A stretch of 64,000 nucleotides of DNA from Aminobacter aganoensis (GCF_014206975.1 NZ_JACHOU010000004.1:124001-188000); one strand, 5' to 3'; positions 8,204 to 16,333 are shown, numbered from the stretch's first letter. Notes: a model not told the origin generated them from the sequence alone. Numbers and translations: made by a program.

Positions 8204-9061
8204 TTGGGCGTTATCTCGATGGCGTGCGCAACGCTCGCCTTTCCCGCCTCGGCCCAAACCCTTGCCCCCTACAAGGACGACCTTTTCGCCTATCCCGCGA
8301 TCCTCTCGTCCGAGGGCGACACCTACCGCGTCGTCGACTACCAGGAGATGCGCGATATCAACGCGCGCGACCAGGTGCCGGAGCGACGGGTCCAGGGCAA
8401 GTATGTCTCGACCGGCGTTCGTAAGGTCCAGCAGGATCTGGTGCTGAAGCTTGACGTCGGCGACATCAGGCATTTCGCCGTCGGCAAGGCCGAAGGTGCT
8501 TCGGTCATCGTGCTTTATCTCCACGGCCAGGGCGGCAGCCGCAAGCAGGGCGTCGACGACTTCACCTTCGGCGGCAATTTCAACCGCATCAAGAACCTCA
8601 TGGCCGCCAATGGCGGGCTCTATCTCTCGCCCGATTTTTCAGACTTCGGCGACAAGGGCGTGGCCGAAGTGGCAGCCCTGATCGACCACTACGCTGCGCA
8701 ATCACCGGGCGCGAAGATCGTCGTCGCCTGCGGTTCGATGGGCGGGGCACTGTGCTGGGGGCTCGCGCGCGATGCCCGGGCTGCCAAGCGGTTGAGCGGG
8801 CTGATGTTGCTCGGCTCGCTCTGGGACGACGGCTTTCTCAAGTCACCCGCCTTCAAGGCCGGGGTGCCCGTGTTCTTCGGCCAAGGCAGCAAGGACCCGG
8901 TTTTCCCAGTCGACAAGCAGCAGGCGTTCTTCCGCTCGATCCTGGCAAAGAACAAGGGTTACCCCGCGCGCTTCGTCCGCTTCGAGACCGGCACTCATGG
9001 CACGCCGATCCGCATGACCGACTGGCGCGACACGCTCAACTGGATGCTTCAGGCGAAATAG
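8204..9061 (+). CDS. Secreted alpha/beta hydrolase
   Basis: About 285 residues with an alpha/beta hydrolase fold. The nucleophile elbow is ACGSMGG, the likely acid is in GSKDPVFPV, and the histidine in GTHGTPIRMTDW; the oxyanion region is LYLHGQGGSRKQG. A hydrophobic stretch ending FPASAQT looks like the end of a signal peptide, so the protein is probably periplasmic. The start is unclear. The open frame continues upstream through a repeat element; TTG 8204 and ATG 8219 are the nearest starts, and ATG 7991 would encode repeat-derived residues. The positive N-region expected of a signal peptide (RLRR) lies just upstream of 8204, so the true start may have been altered by the repeat. Confidence 0.75.
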   Translation: MGVISMACATLAFPASAQTLAPYKDDLFAYPAILSSEGDTYRVVDYQEMRDINARDQVPERRVQGKYVSTGVRKVQQDLVLKLDVGDIRHFAVGKAEGASVIVLYLHGQGGSRKQGVDDFTFGGNFNRIKNLMAANGGLYLSPDFSDFGDKGVAEVAALIDHYAAQSPGAKIVVACGSMGGALCWGLARDARAAKRLSGLMLLGSLWDDGFLKSPAFKAGVPVFFGQGSKDPVFPVDKQQAFFRSILAKNKGYPARFVRFETGTHGTPIRMTDWRDTLNWMLQAK

Positions 9062-9062
9062 C

Positions 9063-10103
9063 TCATGGCCCGGTGTTGTAGTCGAGCATGCTCTCCGGGT
9101 TGATCTCGCCGTCATAGGACGCATCGACGTCGTATTTGACCAGCGTGAAGGCGCCGTCGCGGAAGATCCAGACGCCGTCGGACGAGGCATCGCCGACACC
9201 GCGCCACTTGGCATGCGACATCAGCGTCATGGTCTTTTCGTCATAGTCCGAGTTCACCAGCTGCGTCTCGGCGCGGTAGCCGATCACGCTCAGGCTCTCG
9301 AGCTTGCCTTCGCTGTCGTCGTTTTCGTAGCGGATGTCGAGTTCGGGCGTGGCGAAATGCTGCTGGTTGAGCCCGTTGAGCTCGTTCCACAGGTAGTAGA
9401 CGTGGGTCTCGTTGTAGGCGCCCATCGAGCAGAAAAAGCGGAACAGCCTTGCTTCATTCGGCTTGGCGTCGGGCGCATCCGACTTGTTGACGTAGCTGAT
9501 CTTGTAGCTCCTGGCGGCGCCTTCGCCCTCGCGGCTGGCGTCGCACTGGCCCTTGTAGTCGGCGGCAAACAGCTTCGTCGCCTGGTCGAACAGGGCGTCG
9601 GTCTCGGGCGGCGGGGTGTCGCCGCATTGTTTCGGCAGGGCGCCGGCAAGGTCGCCTTCGGCCGGCTTGAGGCTACCCTTTTCGAGAAGGATCGGCTTGA
9701 ACGGCGGCTCCTGCGCCGCCGCGTTGACCTGGCGGGCGGTGTAGCAGCCGGCAAAGACCTTCTCCGTGCCGTCGCCGGCGACGGCGCGGATCGCCACCGG
9801 GATGTTGTAGAAGATGCTGCCTGCAGCACCTTCGGAGCTGACGGTGCCGGTCTCGACATCGACGCGTTCGGTCGTCTCATATCCCTTGGCGAATTCGGCA
9901 AAGTCCTTGGCGGGCTTGGTTTCGCCGAAATAGTCCCAGGCGCGGGCATATTCCTTGCGGCTCACCGCATTGTAGAGCGAGCGGACGACGGCGGCCGCGT
10001 CGGACCGGTCATCGAGATAGGGCAGTTCGGCTGCGAAGGCCTGGACGGGCCACAGCGCCGAAAGGGCCAGCATGGCGGCGGCTGTCTTGGAAACGGTTTT
10101 CAT
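9063..10103 (-). CDS. DUF1176 domain periplasmic protein
   Basis: A 346-residue protein with a clear signal peptide (MKTVSKTAAAMLALSALWPVQAFA, cleavage before AELPYLDD). Its pattern of two short cysteine-bearing segments (FAGCYTARQ, LPKQCGD), RLFRFFCSMGAYNETHVYYLW and the C-terminal WIFRDGAFTLVKYDVD resembles DUF1176, a family of unknown function in proteobacteria. It is convergent with the hydrolase at 8204, the two stops being almost adjacent, so the genes share no transcript. No catalytic motif is visible and I assign no activity. Confidence 0.75.
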   Translation of the reverse strand: MKTVSKTAAAMLALSALWPVQAFAAELPYLDDRSDAAAVVRSLYNAVSRKEYARAWDYFGETKPAKDFAEFAKGYETTERVDVETGTVSSEGAAGSIFYNIPVAIRAVAGDGTEKVFAGCYTARQVNAAAQEPPFKPILLEKGSLKPAEGDLAGALPKQCGDTPPPETDALFDQATKLFAADYKGQCDASREGEGAARSYKISYVNKSDAPDAKPNEARLFRFFCSMGAYNETHVYYLWNELNGLNQQHFATPELDIRYENDDSEGKLESLSVIGYRAETQLVNSDYDEKTMTLMSHAKWRGVGDASSDGVWIFRDGAFTLVKYDVDASYDGEINPESMLDYNTGP

Positions 10104-10169
10104 CGCGAATCTCCTGCCTGCCGCAATGATGCATGATCGATTGCGGCAGCGCAGTGACGCGCGGGACCA

Positions 10170-10340
10170 TCAAGCCTGGCGCGTCGACATTTCGCGGGCG
10201 ATGCGCGGGAAGTCGGCGGGCTTGATGCCGATGTCGGAGCGGTCGGCATTGCTCATCGCATTGAGCAGCGCCAGCGCTGCGCGATAACCTGCCTGTTCCT
10301 TGGGGCGCGGGCGGGCGAACAGTTCGGTGTAGAAACCCAT
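10170..10340 (-). CDS. Small DUF1127-like protein
   Basis: A 56-residue protein with MGFYTELFARPRPKEQ at the N-terminus and an ending of the form RSDIGIKPADFPRIAREM, which fits the DUF1127/YjiS pattern (DIGI-x-R/K-x-DF). The ATG at 10340 is preceded by AGGAG at 8 bases, a strong ribosome site. DUF1127 proteins in Rhizobiales are small arginine-rich proteins, some acting in RNA turnover and phosphate response; that role is not shown here. An alphaproteobacterial-type -10 sequence (CTATAT) lies about 35 bases upstream in the minus direction. Confidence 0.7.
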   Translation of the reverse strand: MGFYTELFARPRPKEQAGYRAALALLNAMSNADRSDIGIKPADFPRIAREMSTRQA

Positions 10341-10526
10341 CTTTCAGGCTCCTGTTGGTCCTCCCATCGGTACATATAGGCGATTCCATCGCGATTGTGC
10401 AGTGCAGCATCGGCATGGCTGCCATGCAACCCGCCAGATTTTTTCCCGGTTGGATGAAACAAGGTCCGGTCCGGCTGCGTAATTGCACATGCCGGCGCTG
10501 CCGGCTTTCCTCGCCGTATGGCGTTT

Positions 10527-10561
10527 CCGGGCCGCCGGTCCTCGAGCGGCCCGGCTTTTTC
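10527..10561 (+). terminator. Strong intrinsic terminator on + strand with no upstream + gene
   Basis: CCGGGCCGC at 10527-10535 pairs with GCGGCCCGG at 10546-10554, followed by CTTTTTC. All genes between 9063 and 10340 are on the minus strand, so this terminator has no protein gene to end. The 331-base gap 10341-10671 shows no other coding signal. A second smaller hairpin, GCCGGC-GCT-GCCGGC, sits just before it near 10493-10507. A small RNA ending here is the simplest reading. Confidence 0.6.
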
Positions 10562-10671
10562 TCGCAGGGTTGCGTAAGATGCGGACGAAGCATCGAAGCG
10601 ATTTTTAACCGGCTGCCCTTATGGTCCGGCCAGATATTGCGTATCATTTGCTTTCGCGCGGAGGGCCTCGG

Positions 10672-11151
10672 ATGGGGACCGGGATCAACAGGGACTTCGC
10701 ATCGTTGCTCGACGACCTGTTCGTCGCGTCCGAGCCCGGCGAAGTCGCGCCCGCGCCGACGATCCCCTTCGACTATCTCGCGGTCGCCGATGAGCTGCAT
10801 TCGGGCCGTATCCGCGTCGCCGGGGAGACGGTGGCCGCAGAGTACCGCGAAGCAGGGGCCGCCCTTGAGGACGAGTTCGTCTCGCTGCTCGACATGGTCA
10901 AGGCCGACGCCAAGGCGGCCGCCGTCCAGGAGCCCGAGCCGCCTTCGATCGACCCCGAGGTGATCGCCGCCGAACTGGGGCTGGCCGATGCCAAGCCCGC
11001 CGACCTCGCCAGGATGCGCCGCATCTTCGCGCTGGCCAATCATCCCGACCGGGTGGCGCCGCATCTGCGCCAGCGCGCCATGGTGCGCATGCAACTGGCC
11101 AACATGATGATCGACGACGCCAAGCGGCGTGGCGCCAAGAAAAAGAGCTGA
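10672..11151 (+). CDS. J-domain-like (HPD motif) hypothetical protein
   Basis: A 159-residue protein. Its C-terminal half, RMRRIFALANHPDRVAPHLRQRAMVRMQLANMMIDDA, looks like the HPD loop and flanking helices of a DnaJ J-domain (HPD near residues 124-126), but the first helix is not typical. The N-terminal half is acidic and shows repeated FDYLAVADELHSG-type helical segments without a known motif. ATG 10672 follows GGAGGG at good spacing; an in-frame ATG at 10621 lacks such a site. If it is a true J-protein it would recruit DnaK; the client is unknown. Confidence 0.7.
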   Translation: MGTGINRDFASLLDDLFVASEPGEVAPAPTIPFDYLAVADELHSGRIRVAGETVAAEYREAGAALEDEFVSLLDMVKADAKAAAVQEPEPPSIDPEVIAAELGLADAKPADLARMRRIFALANHPDRVAPHLRQRAMVRMQLANMMIDDAKRRGAKKKS

Positions 11152-11251
11152 CGCCGCAGGGCGGCTGGTTGCTGTCGCCGGCGGCTGCCTTGGCCAGCCC
11201 GGCAAAACACCCTATCTACGGCTAGCTGTACTTCCACAGCCGGAAGCCACC

Positions 11252-11500
11252 ATGCTCAGAGTCCAGAAGATACCGCTCAACGACATCTATGTGCCTTCCG
11301 CGCGCAAGAAGACGCTGCATCCCGAAACCGTGCGGCACCTCGCCGAGGACATAGTCGAGAACGGCATGAAGACGCCGATCCAGGTGCGCCATGACGGCAA
11401 GCGCTATGTGCTGGTCGAGGGCCTGCACCGGCTCGAGGCGGCGCGCTGGCTGGGCGAAACGACGATCGATTCCTATCTCGTCCAGGCGCGCAAGCACTAG
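11252..11500 (+). CDS. Stand-alone ParB N-terminal (ParB/Srx) domain protein
   Basis: An 82-residue protein consisting only of a ParB-like nuclease/CTPase N-terminal fold: VQKIPLNDIYVPSARKKTLHPETVRHLAEDIVENGMKTPIQVR, then KRYVLVEGLHRLEAARWLGE with the GLHRLEA box (ParB box GxHRxxA). There is no helix-turn-helix or dimerisation domain, so it is not a chromosome-partitioning ParB. Similar single-domain proteins are common in rhizobia with no assigned role. It sits alone between the HPD protein and an SRPBCC protein, all on the same strand. Confidence 0.75.
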   Translation: MLRVQKIPLNDIYVPSARKKTLHPETVRHLAEDIVENGMKTPIQVRHDGKRYVLVEGLHRLEAARWLGETTIDSYLVQARKH

Positions 11501-11587
11501 CTGCGGATTCTTTTGCGCCGGCCTGTCGGATCGTCCCGTCGGGGTTCGTCCTTGCTTCGAAAGCCAAATTCATCAGGAGACGACGAC

Positions 11588-12055
11588 ATGACTGCTGCCA
11601 ACGACCGCGAACTGGTGCTGACCCGGATCATCGATGCGCCGCGCGAGAAGCTCTATCGCTGCTGGACCGATGCCGAACTGCTGCCGAAATGGTTCGCGCC
11701 GCTGCCCTGGACGACGGCCAGCGCCAAGCTCGACGTGCGCGCCGGCGGCACCAGCGCCATCACCATGCGCAGCCCCGAGGGCGTCGACTATCCGAGCTCC
11801 GGCGTCTATCTCGAAGTGGTGCCCAACGAGAAGCTGGTGTTCACCGATGCCTTCACCGAGGCCTGGCTGCCGTCTGAAAAGCCGTTCATGGCCGCGACCG
11901 TGACCTTCGAGGATGCCGGTGGCGGCAAGACCAAGTACACCGCCATTGCCCGGCACTGGTCGGTCGAGGATCGCGAGGCCCATGAGAAGATGGGTTTCCA
12001 CGAGGGCTGGGGCCAGTGCGCCGACCAGCTCGAGGCCCTGGCCAAGACGATTTGA
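11588..12055 (+). CDS. SRPBCC (AHSA1/START-like) domain protein
   Basis: A 155-residue single-domain protein of the Activator of Hsp90 ATPase 1-like (AHSA1) SRPBCC group, seen from LVLTRIIDAPREKLYRCWTDAELLPKWF at residues 8-35, the sheet region YLEVVPNEKLVFTDAF and the final helix GWGQCADQLEALAK. These cytosolic helix-grip proteins bind hydrophobic ligands; the ligand is not predictable. ATG 11588 has AGGAGACG just upstream. It is followed by a long gene-free, repeat-bearing region. Confidence 0.85.
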   Translation: MTAANDRELVLTRIIDAPREKLYRCWTDAELLPKWFAPLPWTTASAKLDVRAGGTSAITMRSPEGVDYPSSGVYLEVVPNEKLVFTDAFTEAWLPSEKPFMAATVTFEDAGGGKTKYTAIARHWSVEDREAHEKMGFHEGWGQCADQLEALAKTI

Positions 12056-12782
12056 GGCAGTGAGCCGTGCTTCTCCCTTGTGGGAGAGGGTGCCCAGTTC
12101 CTCGACAAGTCCGGGAGGGCGGATGAGGGGGGCTGGGCGGAGTGCGGCGTCTCCGAGTTCCCACCGGCACCATCCATTTCGTCTCATCTTAACGCTGCAC
12201 CGCTCCAGATCGACGGCAGTTCGTGTTGGCGGCATCACCAGTAGCGCCCGCCATCCCATCCTTCGACAGGCTCAGGATGAGGGCTGCGCAGGGCCGTTGC
12301 GCATGCGCGGCCATGCGATGGCCGAACCTCTTTACCGCCACGCTCGCTTTCGCGCCTGGCCATTGTCATCCTTCGACAAGCTCAGGATGAAGAAGGTTCG
12401 GGAAGCGGGGCGCGAGGCCGTGCCTTCCGATAATATTTTATGTGGCGCGACGTTCGCGCCCCGCCCGGTGTTCTTGCCCCGCTCTTCGCGGCGGCGGGGT
12501 TTCCGCAGGCCGCCAGCAAGGCCCAGGCTTGGGGGCTCATCACCCAGCAGAAGATCCGACCTCCTGCCAGCCCGGCACCGGCGCTTCCCCCCGTTGCCCG
12601 GTGCGCACCGGAGTCCCGTGGAAGATCGCGAGAGTGATGATACGGGAGGTTGAGAGGGGGGTGGAGAAACGCGGTCGGCTATCCACGCGGGATGCTGACA
12701 GATGGTGACAATGCGCGTGGGGCAATCCAGCTGGCATTGCAAGTACGAATGGCATGGGACCGTAGCGTAAGCTCCAGTGTCG
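12056..12782. other. Gene-free region with dispersed palindromes and a GC-rich unassigned segment
   Basis: From 12070 a fragment of the TTCTCCCTTGTGGGAGA repeat family is followed by a GGCGGATGAGGGG tail. Two near-identical palindromes (CATCCTTCGACA/GCTCAGGATG type) lie at 12258-12280 and 12367-12389 in the same orientation. The stretch 12430-12660 is strongly GC-rich with many small self-complementary blocks (for example CGGTGCGCACCG near 12598). It has long open frames on both strands, but none shows a ribosome site, a recognisable motif or a credible protein composition. I regard it as non-coding. Confidence 0.55.
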
Positions 12783-13012
12783 CGGCATGGATCCCCGGGT
12801 CTCCGCAGTTCGCTTCGCTCCTGCTCCGCCCGAGGATGACGGAGGCAGGAGACTCGCTGCCAATCGTCAACGGCAGTGGCGGAAGTCGCTGTTTTCGACA
12901 GTCATCATGCCAAGATACAGACGAAGGAGATTAGCGGCAAACCTCTTTGCCGTCGTCATCCTCGGGCGGAGCAGGAGCGAAGCGAACTGCGCAGACCCGG
13001 GGATCCATGCCG
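12783..13012. repeat. 59-bp inverted repeat pair with 112-bp spacer
   Basis: Arms at 12783-12841 and 12954-13012 are reverse complements with one mismatch by eye. Each begins CGGCATGGATCCCCGGGTCT and ends CCCGAGGATGACG in left-arm orientation. The design matches the pair at 3740-3953: the same CGGCATGGAT start and a GATGAC/AATGAC end with different middle sequence. The rest of the gap up to 13204 holds the leader of the following hydrolase gene. Confidence 0.88.
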
Positions 13013-13204
13013 TGACGGCTCCGCAAATCCAACGGTTCCGGCAAGGCTGTGAAGCGCGATCGAGGAGATCTCGCAAGTCTCCGTATGGCCTCAGAAAAAA
13101 ACGCGAGGCGTGGAAAAATTCTCCACCGGTGTCGGCGTCCCGTCGTTTGGTTCGTCCTAGAGGCAAGAGGGTCGCAAGGCCTGGATCGAGAGAAGGGACG
13201 AGGC

Positions 13205-14137
13205 ATGAACAAGCGCAGTTTCATCGCCATGCTGGCGGCGGCGGCATTTGCAGTTGCAACGGGAGGGATGGCCATGGCCGAGACGACGAAATCGAAGCCG
13301 GCCGACGTCAGGACCGGCCATGCCGAGGTCAACGGCGTGAGTTATTATTACGAGATCCGCGGCGAGGGCGAGCCGCTGCTGCTGCTGCATGGCGGATTGG
13401 GTTCGATCGACATGTTCGGACCCATGCTGCCGGCCCTGTCGAAGGGACGGCAGGTGATTGCGGTCGATCTCTACGGCCATGGCCGCACCGCGCTGACCGA
13501 ACGCAAGATGAGCCTCGTCGACATGGGCGACGACATGGCCGGGCTGCTGAAGACGCTCGGCTACGAGAAGTTCGACGTGATGGGTTATTCGATGGGCGGC
13601 GGCGTCGCCTTCCGGCTGGCCGTGCAGCATCCCGGCATGGTGCGGCGCCTGGTGCTGGTGTCGACTGGCTATGCCCAGGACGGCTTCTATCCCGAGATGC
13701 TGCCGATGCAGGCCCAGGTCGGCGCCGGCATGGCCGAGATGATGAAGCCGACGCCGATGTACCAGGCCTATGCGGCAGTGGCGCCGAAGGTCGAGGACTT
13801 CCCCAAGCTGCTCGACAGGATGGGCGAGATGATGCGCACCCCCTATGACTGGGCCGATGACGTCAAGACGCTGAAGATGCCGGTCATGCTGGCCTATGGC
13901 GACAGCGACATGTACCGGCCCGAGCACATCGTGAAGTTCTACCAGCTGCTCGGCGGCGGCCTGAGGGACGCCGGCTGGATGCGCGAGACGATGTCGCAGA
14001 ACCGCTTGGCGATCATCCCCAACAGGACCCATTACGACGTCTTCTTCGCGCCCGAACTGGCCGCGATGGCGCTGCCCTTCCTCAACGGCGAGACCAAGGT
14101 GAAAACCTGGGACGAGCAGGTCAAGGCAGCGCAATAG
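13205..14137 (+). CDS. Exported alpha/beta hydrolase
   Basis: A 310-residue alpha/beta hydrolase with a signal peptide (MNKRSFIAMLAAAAFAVATGGMAMA). The oxyanion loop is LLLLHGGLGS, the nucleophile elbow VMGYSMGGG, the acid lies in AYGDSDMYRPEH and the histidine in NRTHYDVF. It resembles the hydrolase at 48707 in layout (VNG-x-YYY, HGGLG). ATG 13205 follows GAAGGGACGAGG; a longer in-frame start would add arginine-rich residues before the signal peptide and is rejected. The substrate is unknown; small-molecule ester or epoxide hydrolysis in the periplasm is the family expectation. Confidence 0.82.
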   Translation: MNKRSFIAMLAAAAFAVATGGMAMAETTKSKPADVRTGHAEVNGVSYYYEIRGEGEPLLLLHGGLGSIDMFGPMLPALSKGRQVIAVDLYGHGRTALTERKMSLVDMGDDMAGLLKTLGYEKFDVMGYSMGGGVAFRLAVQHPGMVRRLVLVSTGYAQDGFYPEMLPMQAQVGAGMAEMMKPTPMYQAYAAVAPKVEDFPKLLDRMGEMMRTPYDWADDVKTLKMPVMLAYGDSDMYRPEHIVKFYQLLGGGLRDAGWMRETMSQNRLAIIPNRTHYDVFFAPELAAMALPFLNGETKVKTWDEQVKAAQ

Positions 14138-14167
14138 GCGCGGGCGCCGCAGGCTTGGCCGGGACAG

Positions 14168-14207
14168 CCGTCGCGCGCTCCGAAATCGGGCGCGCGGCGG
14201 TCTTTTT
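14168..14207 (+). terminator. Intrinsic terminator after the exported hydrolase
   Basis: CCGTCGCGCG pairs with CGCGCGGCGG (one bulge) and is followed by TCTTTTTG. It lies 30 bases after the hydrolase stop. The remainder of the 14138-14412 gap holds only the leader of the next gene. Confidence 0.7.
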
Positions 14208-14412
14208 GTTGCCGTCCGCGGTCGCTCAGTGTATCTTTCCCGCGCGTTCGAAATACCCCAGTTGGGGCCTCGAAACTTCGGCATACCGGCAAACTGGCAA
14301 TGAGTTGGCCATGGCGGGATCGGACAGTCCGATACCATCGCTTGGGTGCCAGCCGCCTGCTCCGCCTGTTCCGGTCAACAGCGTCCGATGTACGCCCACC
14401 GGAGGAACGGTC

Positions 14413-14877
14413 ATGGCTATCTCATTGACGATGCAAGAATATCTAGAGGACAATCACATCCGCTACGACGCCGCAAAACATGCGCGGACCGGCTGCTCGA
14501 TGATGACGGCCGAGGCGAGCCACGTGCCCGGCAATGCCCTTGCCAAGGGCGTGGTGCTGAGATGGGAGGACGGCTATGTGCTTGCCGTGCTGCCGGCCTC
14601 GCGTCATGTCGACCTCGCCAGGATGCGCGAGATCATCGGCGACAAGGTGCGGCTGGCAACCGAAGAGGAGGCAAGCTCGCTGTTTCCCGACTGCGACGAA
14701 GGCGCCGTGCCGATCCTCGGCGTGCCCTACAGGGTGGCTTGCGTGGTCGACGAGCAGCTGCGCCGCGGCAGCGACGTCTATTTCGAGGGCGGCGACCACC
14801 GCACGCTGGTCCATGTCTCCGGCGACGAGTTTTCGCGCCTGATGTATGGCATGCCGCAGGCCCGTATCAGCTGGTAG
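14413..14877 (+). CDS. YbaK/ProX-family aminoacyl-tRNA deacylase-like protein
   Basis: A 154-residue single-domain protein of the YbaK/EbsC fold: YLEDNHIRYDAAKHART at the start, GNALAKGVVLRWEDGYVLAVLPASRHVDLARMREIIG with the conserved lysine in LAKGVVL, then FPDCDEGAVPILGVPYRVACVVDEQL and VYFEGGDHRTLVHVSGDEFSRLM. YbaK-like proteins hydrolyse mischarged aminoacyl-tRNAs in trans. The substrate (Cys-, Ala- or another tRNA) cannot be told from sequence alone. ATG 14413 is preceded by GGAGGAAC. Confidence 0.82.
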   Translation: MAISLTMQEYLEDNHIRYDAAKHARTGCSMMTAEASHVPGNALAKGVVLRWEDGYVLAVLPASRHVDLARMREIIGDKVRLATEEEASSLFPDCDEGAVPILGVPYRVACVVDEQLRRGSDVYFEGGDHRTLVHVSGDEFSRLMYGMPQARISW

Positions 14878-15026
14878 CAGCGGCGATACGCAATTTTGGC
14901 AAGGCGGCCGAGCGCCAACGGCCGCCAGTCGACGAAAAGCCCGTTTCGTGTCACGCAACCGCCATTTGCCGGTCATGGTTCGGGATTATGTTGTGTCTAG
15001 TCTAATGGTCACGAACGGAGGCGACT

Positions 15027-15257
15027 ATGGGCGATCAGCCGGAACTGACGCTTGAGGAACTGTTGCACGACCCGATCATCCTGAAGCTCATGGAGCGCGA
15101 CGGATACAGCGCCGACGACATCCGCATGCTCGCGCGCCATGCCATGGCAGGTACCCAAGGGTGGGAAAGCGTGTCGTCCAGGGTCAGCGCCCGCCGGCGA
15201 AGCAGGCTGTTTCACCCCGTGCCTTCGACCTGCGCCACCCCGACGCTGTGCCCTTAG
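15027..15257 (+). CDS. Small hypothetical protein
   Basis: A 76-residue protein. The first 42 residues (LTLEELLHDPIILKLMERDGYSADDIRMLARHA) form an amphipathic helical pattern seen in short conserved rhizobial proteins of unknown role. The remainder is arginine/serine/proline-rich and looks less protein-like, so the gene may have lost its natural stop. ATG 15027 has GGAGG at 5 bases, which supports translation. Confidence 0.55.
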   Translation: MGDQPELTLEELLHDPIILKLMERDGYSADDIRMLARHAMAGTQGWESVSSRVSARRRSRLFHPVPSTCATPTLCP

Positions 15258-15311
15258 GGCACAGCAACACTCTCCCGACATTTCTGACGGCAGAAAGCTC
15301 CGCCTGAACTT

Positions 15312-16103
15312 CTAGACGCGGATCTCGACGCCACTGTCGCGCAGCCTGGCGAGCAGACGCTCTTCCGGCGGCGCATCGGTGACGAGCGTGTGGATGTCGC
15401 ACAACGATCCGAGGCGGACGAGCGCGCGGCGGCCGAACTTCGAGCTGTCGACGGCCATGATGGTGCGCGCGGCCTGGCCCATAGCAGCGGAGACGGCGGC
15501 GACCTCGGCATGGTCGTCGTCGCCGATGTCGCCGTCATGGTCAACGCCGCTGACCGAGATGACGGCAATGTCGAACTTGAAGCGCCTGATGTAGTCTGCC
15601 GTCTCCTCCCGGAACACGCCGCCGTCGACCTGGCGGACGAAGCCGCCGGGGACGGCAACGGCGAAGTTGGTGCTTTCACTGAGCGTCGTGGCGACCCGCA
15701 GCGAGTAGGTGACGACGCGCAGATCGCGGTGCCGGACCAGCGCCCGCGCCACCGCCTCGCAGGTGGTGCCGGTGTCGATGAACACGGCGGCGCCGTCGGG
15801 GATGAGTTCGGCGGCGAGGCGGCCGATCTTCTCTTTCTGGGCGGCATTGTCGACGCGGCGCTGGCGCAGCACCGCCGGCTCGACCGGCGTCGATATGGTG
15901 GCTCCGCCATGCAGACGGCGCACCTTGCCGTCCTGTTCGAGCGCCATGATGTCGCGACGCGCCGTCTGTGTCGTCACCCCGTAAAGCGTGGTGATCTCCT
16001 CGATCGAGACGTAGTGGTTCTTCTCCAGATAGCTCAGGAGCTGCGCCTGGCGCCTCGACTTCTTGTCGTCCTGGTCCATGCCGGGTCCGTGTGTTCTGGG
16101 CAT
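15312..16103 (-). CDS. DeoR-family transcriptional regulator
   Basis: A 263-residue DeoR/GlpR regulator. The N-terminal helix-turn-helix is ALSYLEKNHYVSIEEITTLYGVTTQTARRDIMALEQDGKVRRLHGGA-like (visible as YVSIEEITTLYGVTTQTARRD), and the C-terminal DeoRC sensor domain has FIDTGTTCEAVARAL, SGVDHDGDI and MAVDSSKFGRRALVRLG. Such proteins bind phosphorylated sugars. Start choice lies between ATG 16103 (GGAGA upstream) and ATG 16079. It diverges from the autotransporter gene across 230 bases, so it may control that gene, itself, or a distant operon; no sugar genes are adjacent. Confidence 0.85.
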   Translation of the reverse strand: MPRTHGPGMDQDDKKSRRQAQLLSYLEKNHYVSIEEITTLYGVTTQTARRDIMALEQDGKVRRLHGGATISTPVEPAVLRQRRVDNAAQKEKIGRLAAELIPDGAAVFIDTGTTCEAVARALVRHRDLRVVTYSLRVATTLSESTNFAVAVPGGFVRQVDGGVFREETADYIRRFKFDIAVISVSGVDHDGDIGDDDHAEVAAVSAAMGQAARTIMAVDSSKFGRRALVRLGSLCDIHTLVTDAPPEERLLARLRDSGVEIRV

Positions 16104-16333
16104 CTGCGATCCGGTCTCCACAATCCTAGCTAGCAAATTCCCGTGCCGGGTTCACCCGGCTCCTCCGGCGATGTGCGGAGTTTCGGGATCGTACCCAATA
16201 ATGTTGTAAAAGTGACATCTAACAAAACTAATGTCCGAATCCGTACTTTTCAGTGACCGCAACATGTCATTCGCACGCCAGCCCTGGCGGTTTTGTGACA
16301 ATGCGCGGTCGCCTCGCACACAGGAGTTACGCG

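Noticed and set aside
12332-12863. Several 90-140 codon frames on both strands in the gap after the SRPBCC gene
   Set aside because: Pro/Arg/Ser-rich, no ribosome sites, mutually overlapping, and partly built from repeat sequence.
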